A stretch of 64,000 nt of DNA, from NCBI GenBank assembly GCA_902702965.1, contig CACRXP010000005.1, positions 3,267,618 to 3,331,617 of the forward strand, read 5' to 3'. Shown here piece after piece: positions 20,601 to 31,099 of this stretch. The translations under genes were made by a program, and so were the position numbers. Source of the DNA: Spirometra erinaceieuropaei. Lineage: Eukaryota > Platyhelminthes > Cestoda > Diphyllobothriidea > Diphyllobothriidae. The notes under the pieces were generated by a model that ran no database searches, was not told the origin of the DNA, and worked only from the letters and a program-made list of their open reading frames with translations. Within the stretch, counting starts at the first letter, position 1. The number at the start of each line of letters is the position of its first letter.

Positions 20601-23600
20601 CGTTGATGCACCCGGAAGGATTTTTGACTATGCTAGTTTGTCATAGACAAACATAGAAGGACTTCTCTTGAATAGTTTGGCAAATTTTGTCCCGACTTAC
20701 TTAATTAACTACAAGGTCGAATATGGTAAAGTTCAGAAAAATTAATCTGCAATGTTCTCTCATAAAAAAACAAACGGCAGGTGGCAGTTATCTGTAAGAT
20801 ACTTTAATTTATTATATAAGAGGTAAAATACAATATGTTTGGTCTTTAAGTTCTTTATATGCCCTTGGAAATTACAAATTTTTCGGTTGACCGAAGTCAA
20901 AAGCTCATAGAAGGCCTAAAATTTTAATTAATCGACATTTTAGCCAAATGCGTCTGCAATATTCTTATCTAAAAAACAGCCGGTGTCAATGATACCAAAA
21001 AAGAATTCAATCTATCCGATAGGGAGTAACATACTGCATTTCCAGCCTCCCAGTTCTTTAAGCTTTCTAAAAATTGCACGTTGTCCAGCTGATCGAAATC
21101 AAAAACTCCTGCAAAGCCTGAAATTCAAAATACAGGACAATCTTAACTAAAGTTTTTGGACAAGTATCACATTTATGTGTATAGTAATCCACCACCAGTT
21201 AGCAGTCAGAACAAGCAACAGTAACTAGGTAAGTTGTGAACACTTGAAGAGCTGATCCGAAGATAACATAGATTTTCTTTACATCTACCAAGTCTGAACT
21301 AGTTCTCTTTTAATTTAAAAGGTCTTTATAATAAGGGTTCTTATTTATTCTTTAGAAAACCCGAAATACAAAGAATTACTGAAAAGTGAGTTGGAGGTTT
21401 TAGTCCTCGCTCGGCAAATTTAATAGAGGGTTTAAAGACACCAAAAAATGTTTACCTTTTTAGAGATCGAGGATGCACTTGGTGAGTCAAACGACGCCTC
21501 TCTTTTTGCTGCTATTTATTTATAGAGGAACAGTGCTTTTCTGCAAAGTACATTTCCTAACAAAATGTGTACCGAATTCTACTGGTTTTGGCGAAAAGCA
21601 TCCTTTTGATTTTTTTGGTTTTTTTCACTAATAAGTTCCGCAGATAATGCGTGAATTAGTTTGACTCTATTGTCCATTCTCCTTTCTACAGACATATTCA
21701 TTGGAAACGGTGTCGGGGGTAAGACCAGTCACTGAGCGATATGATGAGAACAGAATGTTTTTACTGCAATAATAATGATACTTATGTCAATAACAAAAAT
21801 GAGCTACTTCCCAGCACAGGATCTGTGACTGCACGTTCGCAAGCTCCCATAAAGAGTGCTTGTTTAATTTTTTGGTTAATTTCACCTGCAAAATTTCCAA
21901 TAAGTGCATTTATTAAATGAAAAATAACGTCAGTTTTATGCGAATTCTTTGCAGCTCTGGGAAAATGGCTAGGTAACCTCAAAATTACATATTGAAAAGG
22001 CAAAAAACAACGCCTACCAACTAAATGGATGCAAAGTCAATGATTGTCATTGCGTTTGATGGATGTCTTTTAAATTTATATTCGATGAAGAATTTCTGAG
22101 AATATTCAACTCAATTTCAGAGTCATTTCTCGGACAGGAGGAAGAAAGTAGGCAATACACTTATCCGCCTTTCTCATGAAGATCATTTGTGATTGCGGAG
22201 AGATACCGTTCGTTCACTCAACTCCAATTTATTTCATATTTTAGCATTAAAAAAGATTTTGGGTAAGTTCGCTCTAATTTAGCTCTAAAAACCATTTAAG
22301 GGAGTCGGTGACATAAGGGTAACTGATCTTGTTACAAAGATGCAGAAAGTCGCCCTCATCCTTAGTTTATTGCTTTTTTGGTCGACAAATTCTCCAAGTT
22401 ACTCAAAATATTTTTGCTGATGACTGAAACAAATATGAAGTTAATAACGTTCCGGTCATTTAAATGTGTGCAGTATGTAACGAAGGCTTCTTATTTTAAA
22501 ATCAGGTTTGATGTTCCAGCAAGGCTCTACTGGTAATTCTAGAGACATCTCTTTTCTCTTATGTTCTACGGTCAGCGGTATCTGACAATGAGCTTTCTTT
22601 TCAGTTTGGCATGATTTGACAGGTATTTGAGCGATTTGACTTAACTTGTTTCTACGTTTTTATCTTCTCTGCCTTGAAAGTTGACCTGAGAATATTTTTG
22701 CAGTCGGGGTAGTATTTGCTGGAAAGGTCTAATAAGCGTCAAAAAATCTGTTTTTATTTTCAATCTATTTAGCACCGTTCGTGAAACAAGCTATTAACGG
22801 TATGTCCCCGCGTATAATGTTTAAGACTGTATAAAAGTATCAACTGTTGGTTCGAGTAAGTTGTATGGGCACTGGTTGAACGTCAGACTGTTTGTTCACT
22901 TTTCTGGACTTTCGAACTCTTAAGGCTGTCCGTGCTCAGAGCGGACGACAGCAGAACTTCAAGAGGAATGAGGTGAAAGGTACCTTAACCGATTAACGAC
23001 TAGCGTTGTAGCTCTGCAGATGGCTGCACAGTGTTGCTTATGAGGAGACATGTCAACTATGTCGACTGATTAATTCTCGCGAGGAGGTCACTCTAGGCAG
23101 TAGAGACGACACACTGCATCAGACTGTTCACTGAAACCTAGTGAGTCCCTAATTTACATGGCCCGACTATGCACCGTGGCCTAAAGTCGCCATGTGATTC
23201 GAACACTCTGATATGCACCAACACTGGGCCCTGCCGCCTCTGAAACACCCTTTATATGTGCCAGAGTGTGCTTTATCGTCGTTAGGTCCTCTGAGCATTC
23301 TCCATGAGGGCAAGAGCGCAGACGTTGTGCCATGAAACCTCTCGTGTAATCCTTCCGCTTAGAGTGATCGAAGGGATAGCGAGCCTCGTGGGGTTTTGGC
23401 CCCATATTTTTGCCGCGAGACCAAATATTTTTGAGGAACATTCACATACGGCATCGCCTTTGTGCACTAAAATAGTTAACTTGAATTCTAAGATGTGGTG
23501 TGCTCTTTGTTGCCTCCTCTCAAACTGTCATTTCAGTTCTGTCGTTAGGACCACGTCTGAGAAGTATACCAAGGCAGGGCAAGAACTGACAAGCATCTTC

Positions 23601-26600
23601 TTCCCCTGGAATAGTTTATCAGAGGATATATCCTTGGGTGGGCCGTGGAATCGCTAAAATAGTTCCCTTCTGAAGAAAAAAGCATGACAACGACAAAAGA
23701 GAATAAAAAGACGGTTTTGTGTTAGCCGAAAGCGTTTTCCGTATTCCAATAGGAACTGATCTGTTATTGGGCCGAAGATCATGAGCGATAGATGAAAGTT
23801 CGGTGTTTAAGGGACAAGACACAACATTTTGTGTTCATTGATTACCCCAAAAATTTCCAAGCCGTCCCCTTCCAACGGGACAACAGCATTAATTAATGAT
23901 CAGAAGGGAAAAATTTCGTTATCTAAAATAGGCAGGCAAAACATTTTTAAATAGAATTTACTAGATGTCAACATGAGTTTTCCTGTTTTTACAGAGTCAG
24001 CGCCACTTTTAGGTATGATTTTTAATATAACTTTGTTTTCTGCTATTTTGTTTTATGGCATCTAAAATAACCAGGGGCTCTGAAAAGATCGGGTTGACTA
24101 ACTGCTGGATAATTAGTGCAGTCGTGGTTTAAGAGTAGGTTGTTACATGATCATTTTAAAACGCAATGGATTAAAAAATATTTGCCAGGATTTCCGATGT
24201 CGTTTATCAACTACACCTGAACTTACTAACCGTTACTGTATCTTTTCATAGAGGTGCTTTATGCCGGATTCAATGAAAGTAAGTGGATTTTCACTTTCAA
24301 AAATAGTTTCTGTGCGCGGATCGGCAAACCGCTCAGTATAAATAGAAGAAAAAGGGGTCTAATTTTGACGCAGAATACAAAATCCGTCTACTGAGTTTAC
24401 TGCCATCTGGTAACATCGAAAGACCACCTCGTTTTTTTAAATGCCTACGTGCGTGACCCCCATATCAGCTTCAAGCTTTTTTAGGTACGAAAAATTTATT
24501 TAGCAAAGGCATTAAAGTGCTTTTTTCCTTCACAAGTGGCAATGTATAGTTATTTGAATTCCCTACTTATGCATTAGAAGGCTCTTGTTCCCTTACTGTA
24601 AAGTACCATGGATGGCTACAAGACTGATTGCTTCTAAGTAGACCGGTGCAATGAATAAGAGATAACCCTTGCGGAGACAACTAGCTTGCCCCAGAAAGAG
24701 TATTCACTACCATAATATAGATAAAAACTAAACAGGCCACAAGCTGAATTACCATAGGATAAGGTGATCCCATACTAACAGCACAGATAATAGCCAGAAG
24801 CCCATATATGCGTGTTTCGCCGATATTCTGTCGCTGGTTGACAGAGCTTCGAGGGGTTCGGCTCGTCAGTGGATCCTCCAAAAGCCCATACACGCGTGCT
24901 GGTGACCCACTGACGAGCCGAACCCCTCCCAGCTGTGTCAACCAGCGGCAGAATATCGGCAAAACACGCCTGTGTGGGCTTTTGGCCACTACCTGTGCTG
25001 TTAGTATGGAATCACCCTACCTTATAGTTTGCTACTAGTTGCCTGCCGGCAGTTAATGAATATTACGCGAGTATACGCTGTGATTGTTGGACTTCGGCCC
25101 AATCATTCATAAATGAAAACTTCCGTCCGAGCCTACAGACCTTAAATATATTGATCTACTCCAAGTTCGCAGTTAATTTTTAAGGAAATTAAAAATCAAC
25201 CATGAATTACCTCATAAAATCATAGTAATGAACACATGAGCCCATTCGAGTGTACTTTGACTGCATGGTTTTATTTGCTAACCGAAAGCCGCATTCCCTG
25301 TCAGGTTTTGCGATCGTATGTTTCGAACTCGTCTTAAATATTAGCTGATAACTACCCACAATATCATGAGGACTAGGACGTATTCAGTAGTTTGCTTGGT
25401 TCGGCAGTTGATTTGATACTTGTTTATTGTCTGGTGTCTCAGAAAAGACGGAGCCTTCTACTCATGAGAACACAAAAACGCGCATAAAAAATACTTGGGC
25501 GTGTAAGAAAACACCGCATTAGCTCCCGAAGGGGAGTCTACCATGAAATACTGAGTTTTTGCCTGCTGGTAGCCAATAGGTGATTATTTCTAGGATGTCA
25601 GGGATGCCTGATGTTCCTATAATGTTCGCTCTAATCGGTAATTATCTAAAGGTGCAGCCAACTACAATAGCAACATGACCTTTTAATAGGGAATCTTCTA
25701 GAATTACTTAAGTTGGCATTCAAACGACCTAGTTACAGTGATTACAATTAACTTTATGTTGTACAGTAATAATGGTCAGGACCTATATGACGACACACCG
25801 TATAGCAGTGTATGCAATGAATGTTAGCAGCAGAATGCTACAAATATTGCTGTCATCAGTATAAGCGAACTGGTACACAAAAAGCGTGAAATAAGGTTGC
25901 AAGCCACTATGACGCAACAGACGATATAATGAAAAACTTAGACGTTAGTGGTATGAGAAACTATACCAAAAATCAACCAAAAATACTGAATACAGCAATC
26001 GGAAAATGTAGTGATTTTACGGCCCCACTTTATTCGTTAAAACTTTCCGACCTCATATAAAGTATTTGCGTTGGCAAATAGTGCAGCTTTTCAAGAACCC
26101 TGCAGAAATGATTCCATATTCTAATTAGAGCTTTGGCGCAACATTATTCGTGCATGTCTGCGCTGGGAAGAGAGAAAGATATCAAGCTAGACGGCGTGTC
26201 TAATTAACCCTGTGCTAGATAAGAGAATAAGGCATAAACAAGGCCAGACTTTCGACCGTGGTGAAATACTCAACGTGGAATTCAGTTCTTTTCGAATTAG
26301 TACTTATGATCCAATGACATAGGGTTGCAAAAATACTTTGCAACAATATTCAAGAAGGCAAAATTGGGGAGCAGGACAGATTATTTGAGAAATAAGAATG
26401 GCTTACCGGAAAGGCTTGCTAAAATTCTGACGGCCCACATAACTTAGTCGGCTCACCATTGTAAGAGCATTTAATCGAACAGAAGTGGAAGTGGCGTGCG
26501 GTGCTAGTTGGCCCCGCACTGGTCGATTTTGGGGTGATTGGGCCTCTGATGGGGTGGGGGGATTGTTTGATCTGGTGACTCTTTTTCGCTCCGCCGAGTA

Positions 26601-28431
26601 AGTTCGTCGTCGGGATATGTCTGTGTGGCTTTCTGTGATCAACCTGTCCTAGGCTTTCTGTACGTAATTATGCTGGACTTCGTGAGCTACAGAAAGGTCA
26701 AGATGCCAGCTGATGGAGTTGGCATCTGAATGCTTCGCCTCTACTATCAGCCTTCCTGTCCTTGATTTTCCGTGGCCTAAGGTAGTCTCTCCCCGATGGT
26801 GGGAAGTTTGGCCAGTTTCTCCAATGTGCCTCGCAAACTGCGAGTTTGGATCTAAGCTCCGATCTACTGATTTTTACTCTTAAAGGCGGGTCTGCAGTAT
26901 CCAACCTGTTCCCCAACGTAGTTTCACTCCTCATCATTGCAGCTATTTTGTAAATACCTACTAAGATTTTGGTTGGTGGTAGTGTGCCTTTGGGTTGCAC
27001 CAAACGGCTATGACATCTTGCCTGAGGTCAACGGACTATGGCTACTCGGACGAGTAGCAGCAGTCGAGAGACCGACTCGGAAACTCCTTTAGTATAGGAA
27101 AGGCCCCTTTAGACATAGTATTTCTGCTCCTCTGGCTGTTGTACGTTCGTTCGGAGTCTGTTTTATCGATAAAATTGCTGGGGTATCCATTGGTTCTTAA
27201 AATGTTTTAAAAGTAAGCGGTTGACGTCCCATAATGTGCACTAAAATGCCCCTTAGAGTAGATAAACTTATACAGTGCCGCGACGTGATTTATAATCATG
27301 TTTTAGAAAACCTGTTGCAAAAAAGCCCGATTTAATTCTATTTCTCCTCAAACATTTTTTTAAGAAAATTCACTCCATTTTGAACACGTTATACCCCTGA
27401 ATATTTTTTGATAAACAGATTAAGTGAATCATGTCAAAGTGGCAATTTACGATAAAGAACCCCACAATCTTATTACACAGAGGACAATTTTAGACTGGTA
27501 TCAACCAGAGACAGCTTGCGGCTTTGGTGGACGTGCATTCAGACAGAATAATTTTGGGACGTAAAAGTCTAACATTTAAAAGAAAATCCCGGGTGGTTGG
27601 CGGCGTCTGTTTGATTGACCCCTCTGCATTCTTTTCAACAATGTGGCTATAAACGATCCCTACGGTTTTGAGGGAACTTTGGCCGTGACTTGTATTTGCA
27701 GGGTTGTAAACACTTTGATTTAACAACAATCTCTTACTATGGACGATTAGAAAATGCATCTCATCTTTGGAAATCTTTTAAATATCTTCTTCAGAGTGGA
27801 TAGAGGAAATGGGTACGTACGCATGCATTGAACTTCAACTACGCAATGATTTAGAACCGTTATAGGTTCTATATAATAGCCTATTGTTCGCGTCCAACGA
27901 AAGTGGCTTTTTTGTCATTTGTGCTGCACAAGTTATCCCTTACTGTCTACTTCTACTTATTTATAAAACTAAAATTGATTTTCCACAGATAAATTGGCCA
28001 AGAAAGTCAGGCGAGGACGTATGTACATGCATATTTTTAAACTTTGCATCAAAAACTGAATCATGCGAACTGCTGAATTAAGATAGATGACTACTTCACC
28101 TTTTCTTGACCCAATTTATCAGAGATTCTGGCGATTATTTCCCATACGGCCGCAAATCGTCATTTTATCTTATTCGCTTGAGGATTTACTACCTGCAGAA
28201 TGGATTGCCGAGGATTACTGATGATCGCCGCATTGCACATCTTTAGATTCATGCATTTCGCTTGAGATGAAATGAATCCTATTGTTCGGGGTTTACAAAA
28301 AATAGCTTCACATTCATGGACTGTTCATATAAGCTGACTACACTGAGAGATTTGACGCACGTTTCACAAACGCTGTTTGCTATTTTGGTTAAATTCTCAT
28401 TCTTCCAATTCTTTGTCTCCTAGGAGTCTAG
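17600..28431 (+). CDS. Micro-exon gene 1 (MEG1): secreted modular protein, ~130 aa, 16 exons
   Basis: Joined exons: 17600-17657, 20452-20475, 21356-21385, 21464-21481, 21692-21718, 21955-21972, 22121-22147, 22245-22262, 22506-22532, 22605-22622, 22773-22799, 23995-24012, 24252-24278, 27795-27812, 27989-28018 and 28424-28431. Every internal exon is a multiple of three, phase 1 on both sides, flanked by AG and GT, and free of stops in frame. From 21464 to 27812 lengths alternate 18 and 27 nt without a break. Exon 1 encodes a signal peptide. This is the architecture known for micro-exon genes of schistosomes and other flatworms, whose products are secreted and vary by exon skipping, which phase-1 symmetric exons permit. 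The sequence shows no known domain. Exons could be missing or extra: candidates at 18414-18428 and 24374-24409. No transcript evidence is available. Confidence 0.82.
18414..18428 (+). CDS. MEG1 candidate micro-exon (15 nt), weak
   Basis: The acceptor catttttag is good; the donor GTTTGT is weak. It is phase 1 on both sides and would add GCLQR. It is left out of the main model. Confidence 0.3.
19280..20058. repeat. Family A element (copy A2) in a MEG1 intron
   Basis: The left arm begins inside the arm sequence (tagctacttaagtagcatgcatt at ~19293) and the right arm ends at CTACTGTA (20051-20058). The centre shares the GTGGACTGTGTTGTA-like stretch with A1. The outer ~150 bp of the left arm is missing. 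Confidence 0.65.
20452..20475 (+). CDS. MEG1 micro-exon, 24 nt
   Basis: Acceptor atccattttag, donor GTAAGT. Adds EDKRPRFS, a basic segment that would follow the signal peptide. Confidence 0.7.
21356..21385 (+). CDS. MEG1 micro-exon, 30 nt
   Basis: Acceptor ttattctttag, donor GTGAGT. Adds ENPKYKELLK. Confidence 0.72.
21464..21481 (+). CDS. MEG1 micro-exon, 18 nt
   Basis: Acceptor cctttttag, donor GTGAGT. Adds KIEDAL. First of the alternating 18/27 series. Confidence 0.78.
21692..21718 (+). CDS. MEG1 micro-exon, 27 nt
   Basis: Acceptor ctttctacag, donor GTAAGA. Adds DIFIGNGVG. Confidence 0.8.
21955..21972 (+). CDS. MEG1 micro-exon, 18 nt
   Basis: Acceptor attctttgcag, donor GTAACC. Adds ALGKWL. 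Confidence 0.75.
   Translation, partial: LWENG
22121..22147 (+). CDS. MEG1 micro-exon, 27 nt
   Basis: Acceptor tcaatttcag, donor GTAGGC. Adds ESFLGQEEE. Confidence 0.78.
22245..22262 (+). CDS. MEG1 micro-exon, 18 nt
   Basis: Acceptor ttcatattttag, donor GTAAGT. Adds TLKKIL. Confidence 0.8.
22506..22532 (+). CDS. MEG1 micro-exon, 27 nt
   Basis: Acceptor ttattttaaaatcag, donor GTAATT. Adds GLMFQQGST. The acceptor is weaker than its neighbours', but length and phase fit the alternation. Confidence 0.65.
22605..22622 (+). CDS. MEG1 micro-exon, 18 nt
   Basis: Acceptor gctttcttttcag, donor GTATTT. Adds VWHDLT. Confidence 0.75.
22773..22799 (+). CDS. MEG1 micro-exon, 27 nt
   Basis: Acceptor caatctatttag, donor GTATGT. 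Adds APFVKQAIN, an amphipathic-looking segment. Confidence 0.8.
22800..23994. other. MEG1 intron, slightly GC-richer core at ~22880-23660
   Basis: The sequence around 22900-23470 differs in composition from neighbouring introns. I found no coding match and no inverted termini. It may be an unrecognised insertion. Confidence 0.35.
23995..24012 (+). CDS. MEG1 micro-exon, 18 nt
   Basis: Acceptor ctgtttttacag, donor GTATGA. Adds ESAPLL. Confidence 0.75.
   Translation, partial: SQRHF
24252..24278 (+). CDS. MEG1 micro-exon, 27 nt
   Basis: Acceptor atcttttcatag, donor GTAAGT. Adds EVLYAGFNE. Confidence 0.8.
24374..24409 (+). CDS. MEG1 candidate micro-exon (36 nt)
   Basis: Acceptor attttgacgcag, donor GTAACA, phase 1 on both sides, no stop; would add KYKIRLLSLLPS. 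It breaks the 18/27 alternation, so it is listed as optional. Confidence 0.4.
24793..24880 (-). ncRNA. Hammerhead ribozyme, B2 minus copy, weakened helix III
   Basis: CTGACGA, GCCGA/TCGGC and GAAA are intact and the cleavage dinucleotide is TA. Helix III (CACGCATA) has lost two pairs. Helix I pairs TCCA with TGGG. Confidence 0.55.
24898..24987 (+). ncRNA. Hammerhead ribozyme, B2 plus copy, probably inactive
   Basis: CTGACGA and GCCGA/TCGGC are kept, but the GAAA core reads AAAA (A at 24961) and the cleavage nucleotide is G instead of C. Either change should abolish cleavage. Confidence 0.55.
26400..27003 (-). pseudogene. Decayed PLE fragment (GIY-YIG domain) in a MEG1 intron
   Basis: On the minus strand, in shifting frames, one reads a CNDEE...NYVGE-like GIY-YIG block near 26930. 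Then come SQFARHIGETG near 26820 and SDANSISWHLDL near 26705. These follow the order seen in PLE GIY-YIG endonucleases. Stops and frameshifts show it is dead. No RT part is left. Confidence 0.55.
27795..27812 (+). CDS. MEG1 micro-exon, 18 nt
   Basis: Acceptor aatatcttcttcag, donor GTACGT. Adds KWIEEM when it follows the exon ending at 24278. Confidence 0.78.
27989..28018 (+). CDS. MEG1 micro-exon, 30 nt
   Basis: Acceptor attgattttccacag, donor GTATGT. Adds DKLAKKVRRG, strongly basic. Confidence 0.75.
28424..28431 (+). CDS. MEG1 terminal coding exon
   Basis: Follows a long pyrimidine tract and acceptor (ttctttgtctcctag). Completes an Arg codon, then Val and TAG at 28429-28431. An AATAAA follows 72 nt after the stop. 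An alternative acceptor at 28808 also leads quickly to an in-frame TGA (28820-28822). Confidence 0.65.
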
Positions 28432-28502
28432 AATTGGACACAATGTGTTCGTTTAAGAGTAGTATTAAATATCGTCTAAAAGAGCACTTCTAATGCTGTC
28501 CA

Positions 28503-28508
28503 AATAAA
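28503..28508 (+). terminator. Poly(A) signal of MEG1
   Basis: AATAAA, 72 nt after the predicted stop codon. The transcript would end near 28525. Confidence 0.6.
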
Positions 28509-28509
28509 C

Positions 28510-30060
28510 CTGGAAACAAGCTTGTTTCGAGTTAACCTCAAATCGGGCAATCTTCTAGCTCAAAAATGCGTTCAAACCGTAAAGGGCCGATAATGGAAGG
28601 ATTCTGCTCAGTTTTTCTCTCTGCCGTGCCATCGCAAGTGTTTATACTCAAATCCTTGTCGAAGATAAACGCAGTAAAGTATAATTTGGTATTATTTATC
28701 TTACTGATTTAAAGGCTAAATGCAGTAGCTCGTTTGTCCGATTGGAATTCATCCATTTTGCCAATTATTGCCATTTTACTTACGACCCTTCCGTCTTCTC
28801 TTCTTAAGCCAAGGCGTCATGAACAGGTATTTTCTTAAAACTTTGTATGTGATCTTACCTCACAATCCCCTTGCTTGTTTGACGCATATGTCAGTTCCGA
28901 ACTGCGTAGAAGACTGCAGCGACTACTAAAACTATAATATGACTGCCCACCTGAGTTCATGGAACCTTACGATGCATTCTTTGTTATATAGGACATAAGG
29001 CATACGAGTAAGGAAAACAACTTCTCCAACTTGCGCAAGACTGCTACTGATTTTTAAATACACACTGTGAAAACTGAACAACTTCCAACCACCCCACTCT
29101 GTTAAAACCCCTCTGGTTATAGTCTTAGTTGATTTCTGTTTGACTTGCATGTATAACGACCCGGTCTAATATTGAAAGATTCTTAATTCCGTTGCGCAAT
29201 CAGGATACTTTTGTTCACGAGCCCGCTATGTGACTTTGAATATTCTTGATTGCTGTTGAAAGGACAGAGGCTAGTGGTCGCAGTGTTAGAACATTGGACT
29301 CGAATGTCTGATTACAGCCTGGCCTTTCGCCAAATGTCGGATGGTTCCGGGCCTGAGGTTAAGTGATGGCTTACTGCTGACAGAAAGTGGGCGAGAAATA
29401 GCCTCTTCTGTCCATGTCGGCGAAACTTTTTAGTTTCAGTATGCTTGGCCTAGACCGATTCGGTCATCCGGTTCATTTCTTCTGGGTTTGTCTAGCCTAG
29501 GATTAAAATGCACGCTTTAATCGTTTTGGAAGCAGAGGATACTGGCTACATTTTTCAAACATATTTTCTAACAGGATGTTGGCTGTTTGCCGCACGCCAT
29601 CCACCAATCCGAATATATCACTCCCGTAGCAAAATATTTTATATGGCACAACTTTCCCCATTAATTTTGGATGCTTAAAAACCGGCCTTTGTTATGATTG
29701 CAAAAATCGTTCATTTCGTACAGATGGCTTGCGAGAAATTGCGTCTCCTTCAAATGGGAGTTCTAAGAGAAGAAATTATTAAGATTTCACAGTGGGCTTT
29801 TATTTGTACCAAGTTCTCACAGTCTGGCTGAATTGATTGCGCAGCCTAGCATTTATCAGGCCTATGCGTGCTAAAATAATATAAATCGGGAATGATTTCA
29901 AACGATCTTTTCGAGGTACAAAACATCATTTATAACAAATTTCCAGCTCCATAGTTGCAGGACGAGAAGATTTACTATTTAAGTCAATACGGATTTGTCC
30001 AAAAGAAACAAGTTTAAATTCAGAAGACGCCAGTTGATTTTCGCCAAATGCATTAGATGC
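28510..30060. other. No recognisable feature
   Basis: AT-rich DNA with scattered short frames; no supported exon, RNA or repeat. Confidence 0.45.
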
Positions 30061-30129
30061 ATACGCTGAATTAGTCAGTCAGACAGTAGATTTTCAGTGA
30101 TATTTTAAATACTCCAAAAAAGATTGAAC

Positions 30130-30300
30130 TCCTGCTTTAGGAGATCAGACCCAAGTGTGATAAAACTCGCGTCGTCCGGCGGGCCTTGTAGCTCAGGTGG
30201 TTAGAGCGTTGGCTGTACTAAAGCCTTCCCCCTTACTGCGTGGGTTTGAATCCCACCGAGGAGTCGAGTTTTTCACAGTTGGGCCAATATGTATTTCTCT
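30130..30300 (+). repeat. tRNA-derived SINE (copy 1)
   Basis: At 30184-30270 lies a tRNA-like head. The A box is TAGCTCAGGTGGTTAGAGC. A GGCT/AGCC anticodon stem has a 7-nt loop, a long variable stretch follows, and the T arm pairs GTGGG with CCCAC. The 5' and 3' acceptor strands do not pair, so this is not a working tRNA. It is preceded by AACTCGCGTC and followed by GAGTTTTTCACAGTTGGG, both shared with the copy at 61955-62120. Confidence 0.6.
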
Positions 30301-31099
30301 TCCGTAATGGCAAGATGCATGTAGCGTTTCTTCGACCCGTCTGAAGAGACTTACGCAAAGATGACAGATCCACGTCTGGATGCAGCTACTTAGGCCGACT
30401 GTATAAATATTTCTGTTTTAAAATTGAAAAAACAGCCCTTTTCTTTGTGGTAAACAGTTTAAGTCAAAACGTCGGTTTGGGTGACCGAATAGTCCTTGAA
30501 CATGGCATTTTATAATCCAAATCACAGCCTTTGGCGATTCGCCTCGACTGGCTGTCTGACAAAGATATTGACGTTTGGCCACCTCATGAACAGGTTTCTC
30601 CTCATACAAGGACTATTTATGTCGTAGGGCACCAAAATCGCTCGGTGATAATGTTGCTGGTTGATAGGGTTTGGGGACTACTACTAATAGTTTCTAGAGA
30701 CAACTTCCATGGCCATACCTCTTACGACCATAAAAGCAATCAGTTGTACAGAGATACACACAGAGTTTTGGCGAAAACGCTTCTGATAGGGATTCTCAGC
30801 TTACACGAACGCAAGCGCTCATAAAAATACCCTCTAAACGCTCCGACGACATTAAGGCAGGCGCAACAATCAGAAACTGGGAGAAAGCATACATAAATTC
30901 TTCTGCAAAAATCATTTACCGTTTCTTACAAATCACTTGAAAAGTCAAGTTGACAAACACGTGTTTTCGGTAATTTTTTGTCAAGCCAATACAGTTCCAT
31001 GTAGGAAGGAAAATATACAAAATTAAGAGTGTTTTAGGTGTCTCAAGGGCTATTAAGTCATTAACACTCATCCTCCCCTCGCCGCCCGCATGACGAGGT
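30301..31099. other. No recognisable feature
   Basis: Only short frames; nothing supported. Confidence 0.45.

Larger units (their letters stand above)
24755..25200. repeat. Family B element, inverted copy (B2) in a MEG1 intron
   Basis: A minus-strand hammerhead half is followed head-to-head by a plus-strand hammerhead and the rest of a unit. It is diverged from B1 and lies about 480 bp after the micro-exon at 24252. Confidence 0.65.

Noticed and set aside
28809..28826. An 18-nt segment with excellent acceptor and GT donor as a further MEG1 exon
   Set aside because: In the phase all other exons share it contains TGA. It could be an alternative last exon but not an internal one; the exon at 28424 with a nearby AATAAA fits better.
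30184..30270. A functional tRNA gene
   Set aside because: The acceptor strands do not pair and the unit recurs with the same flanks and tail elsewhere, which fits a SINE.
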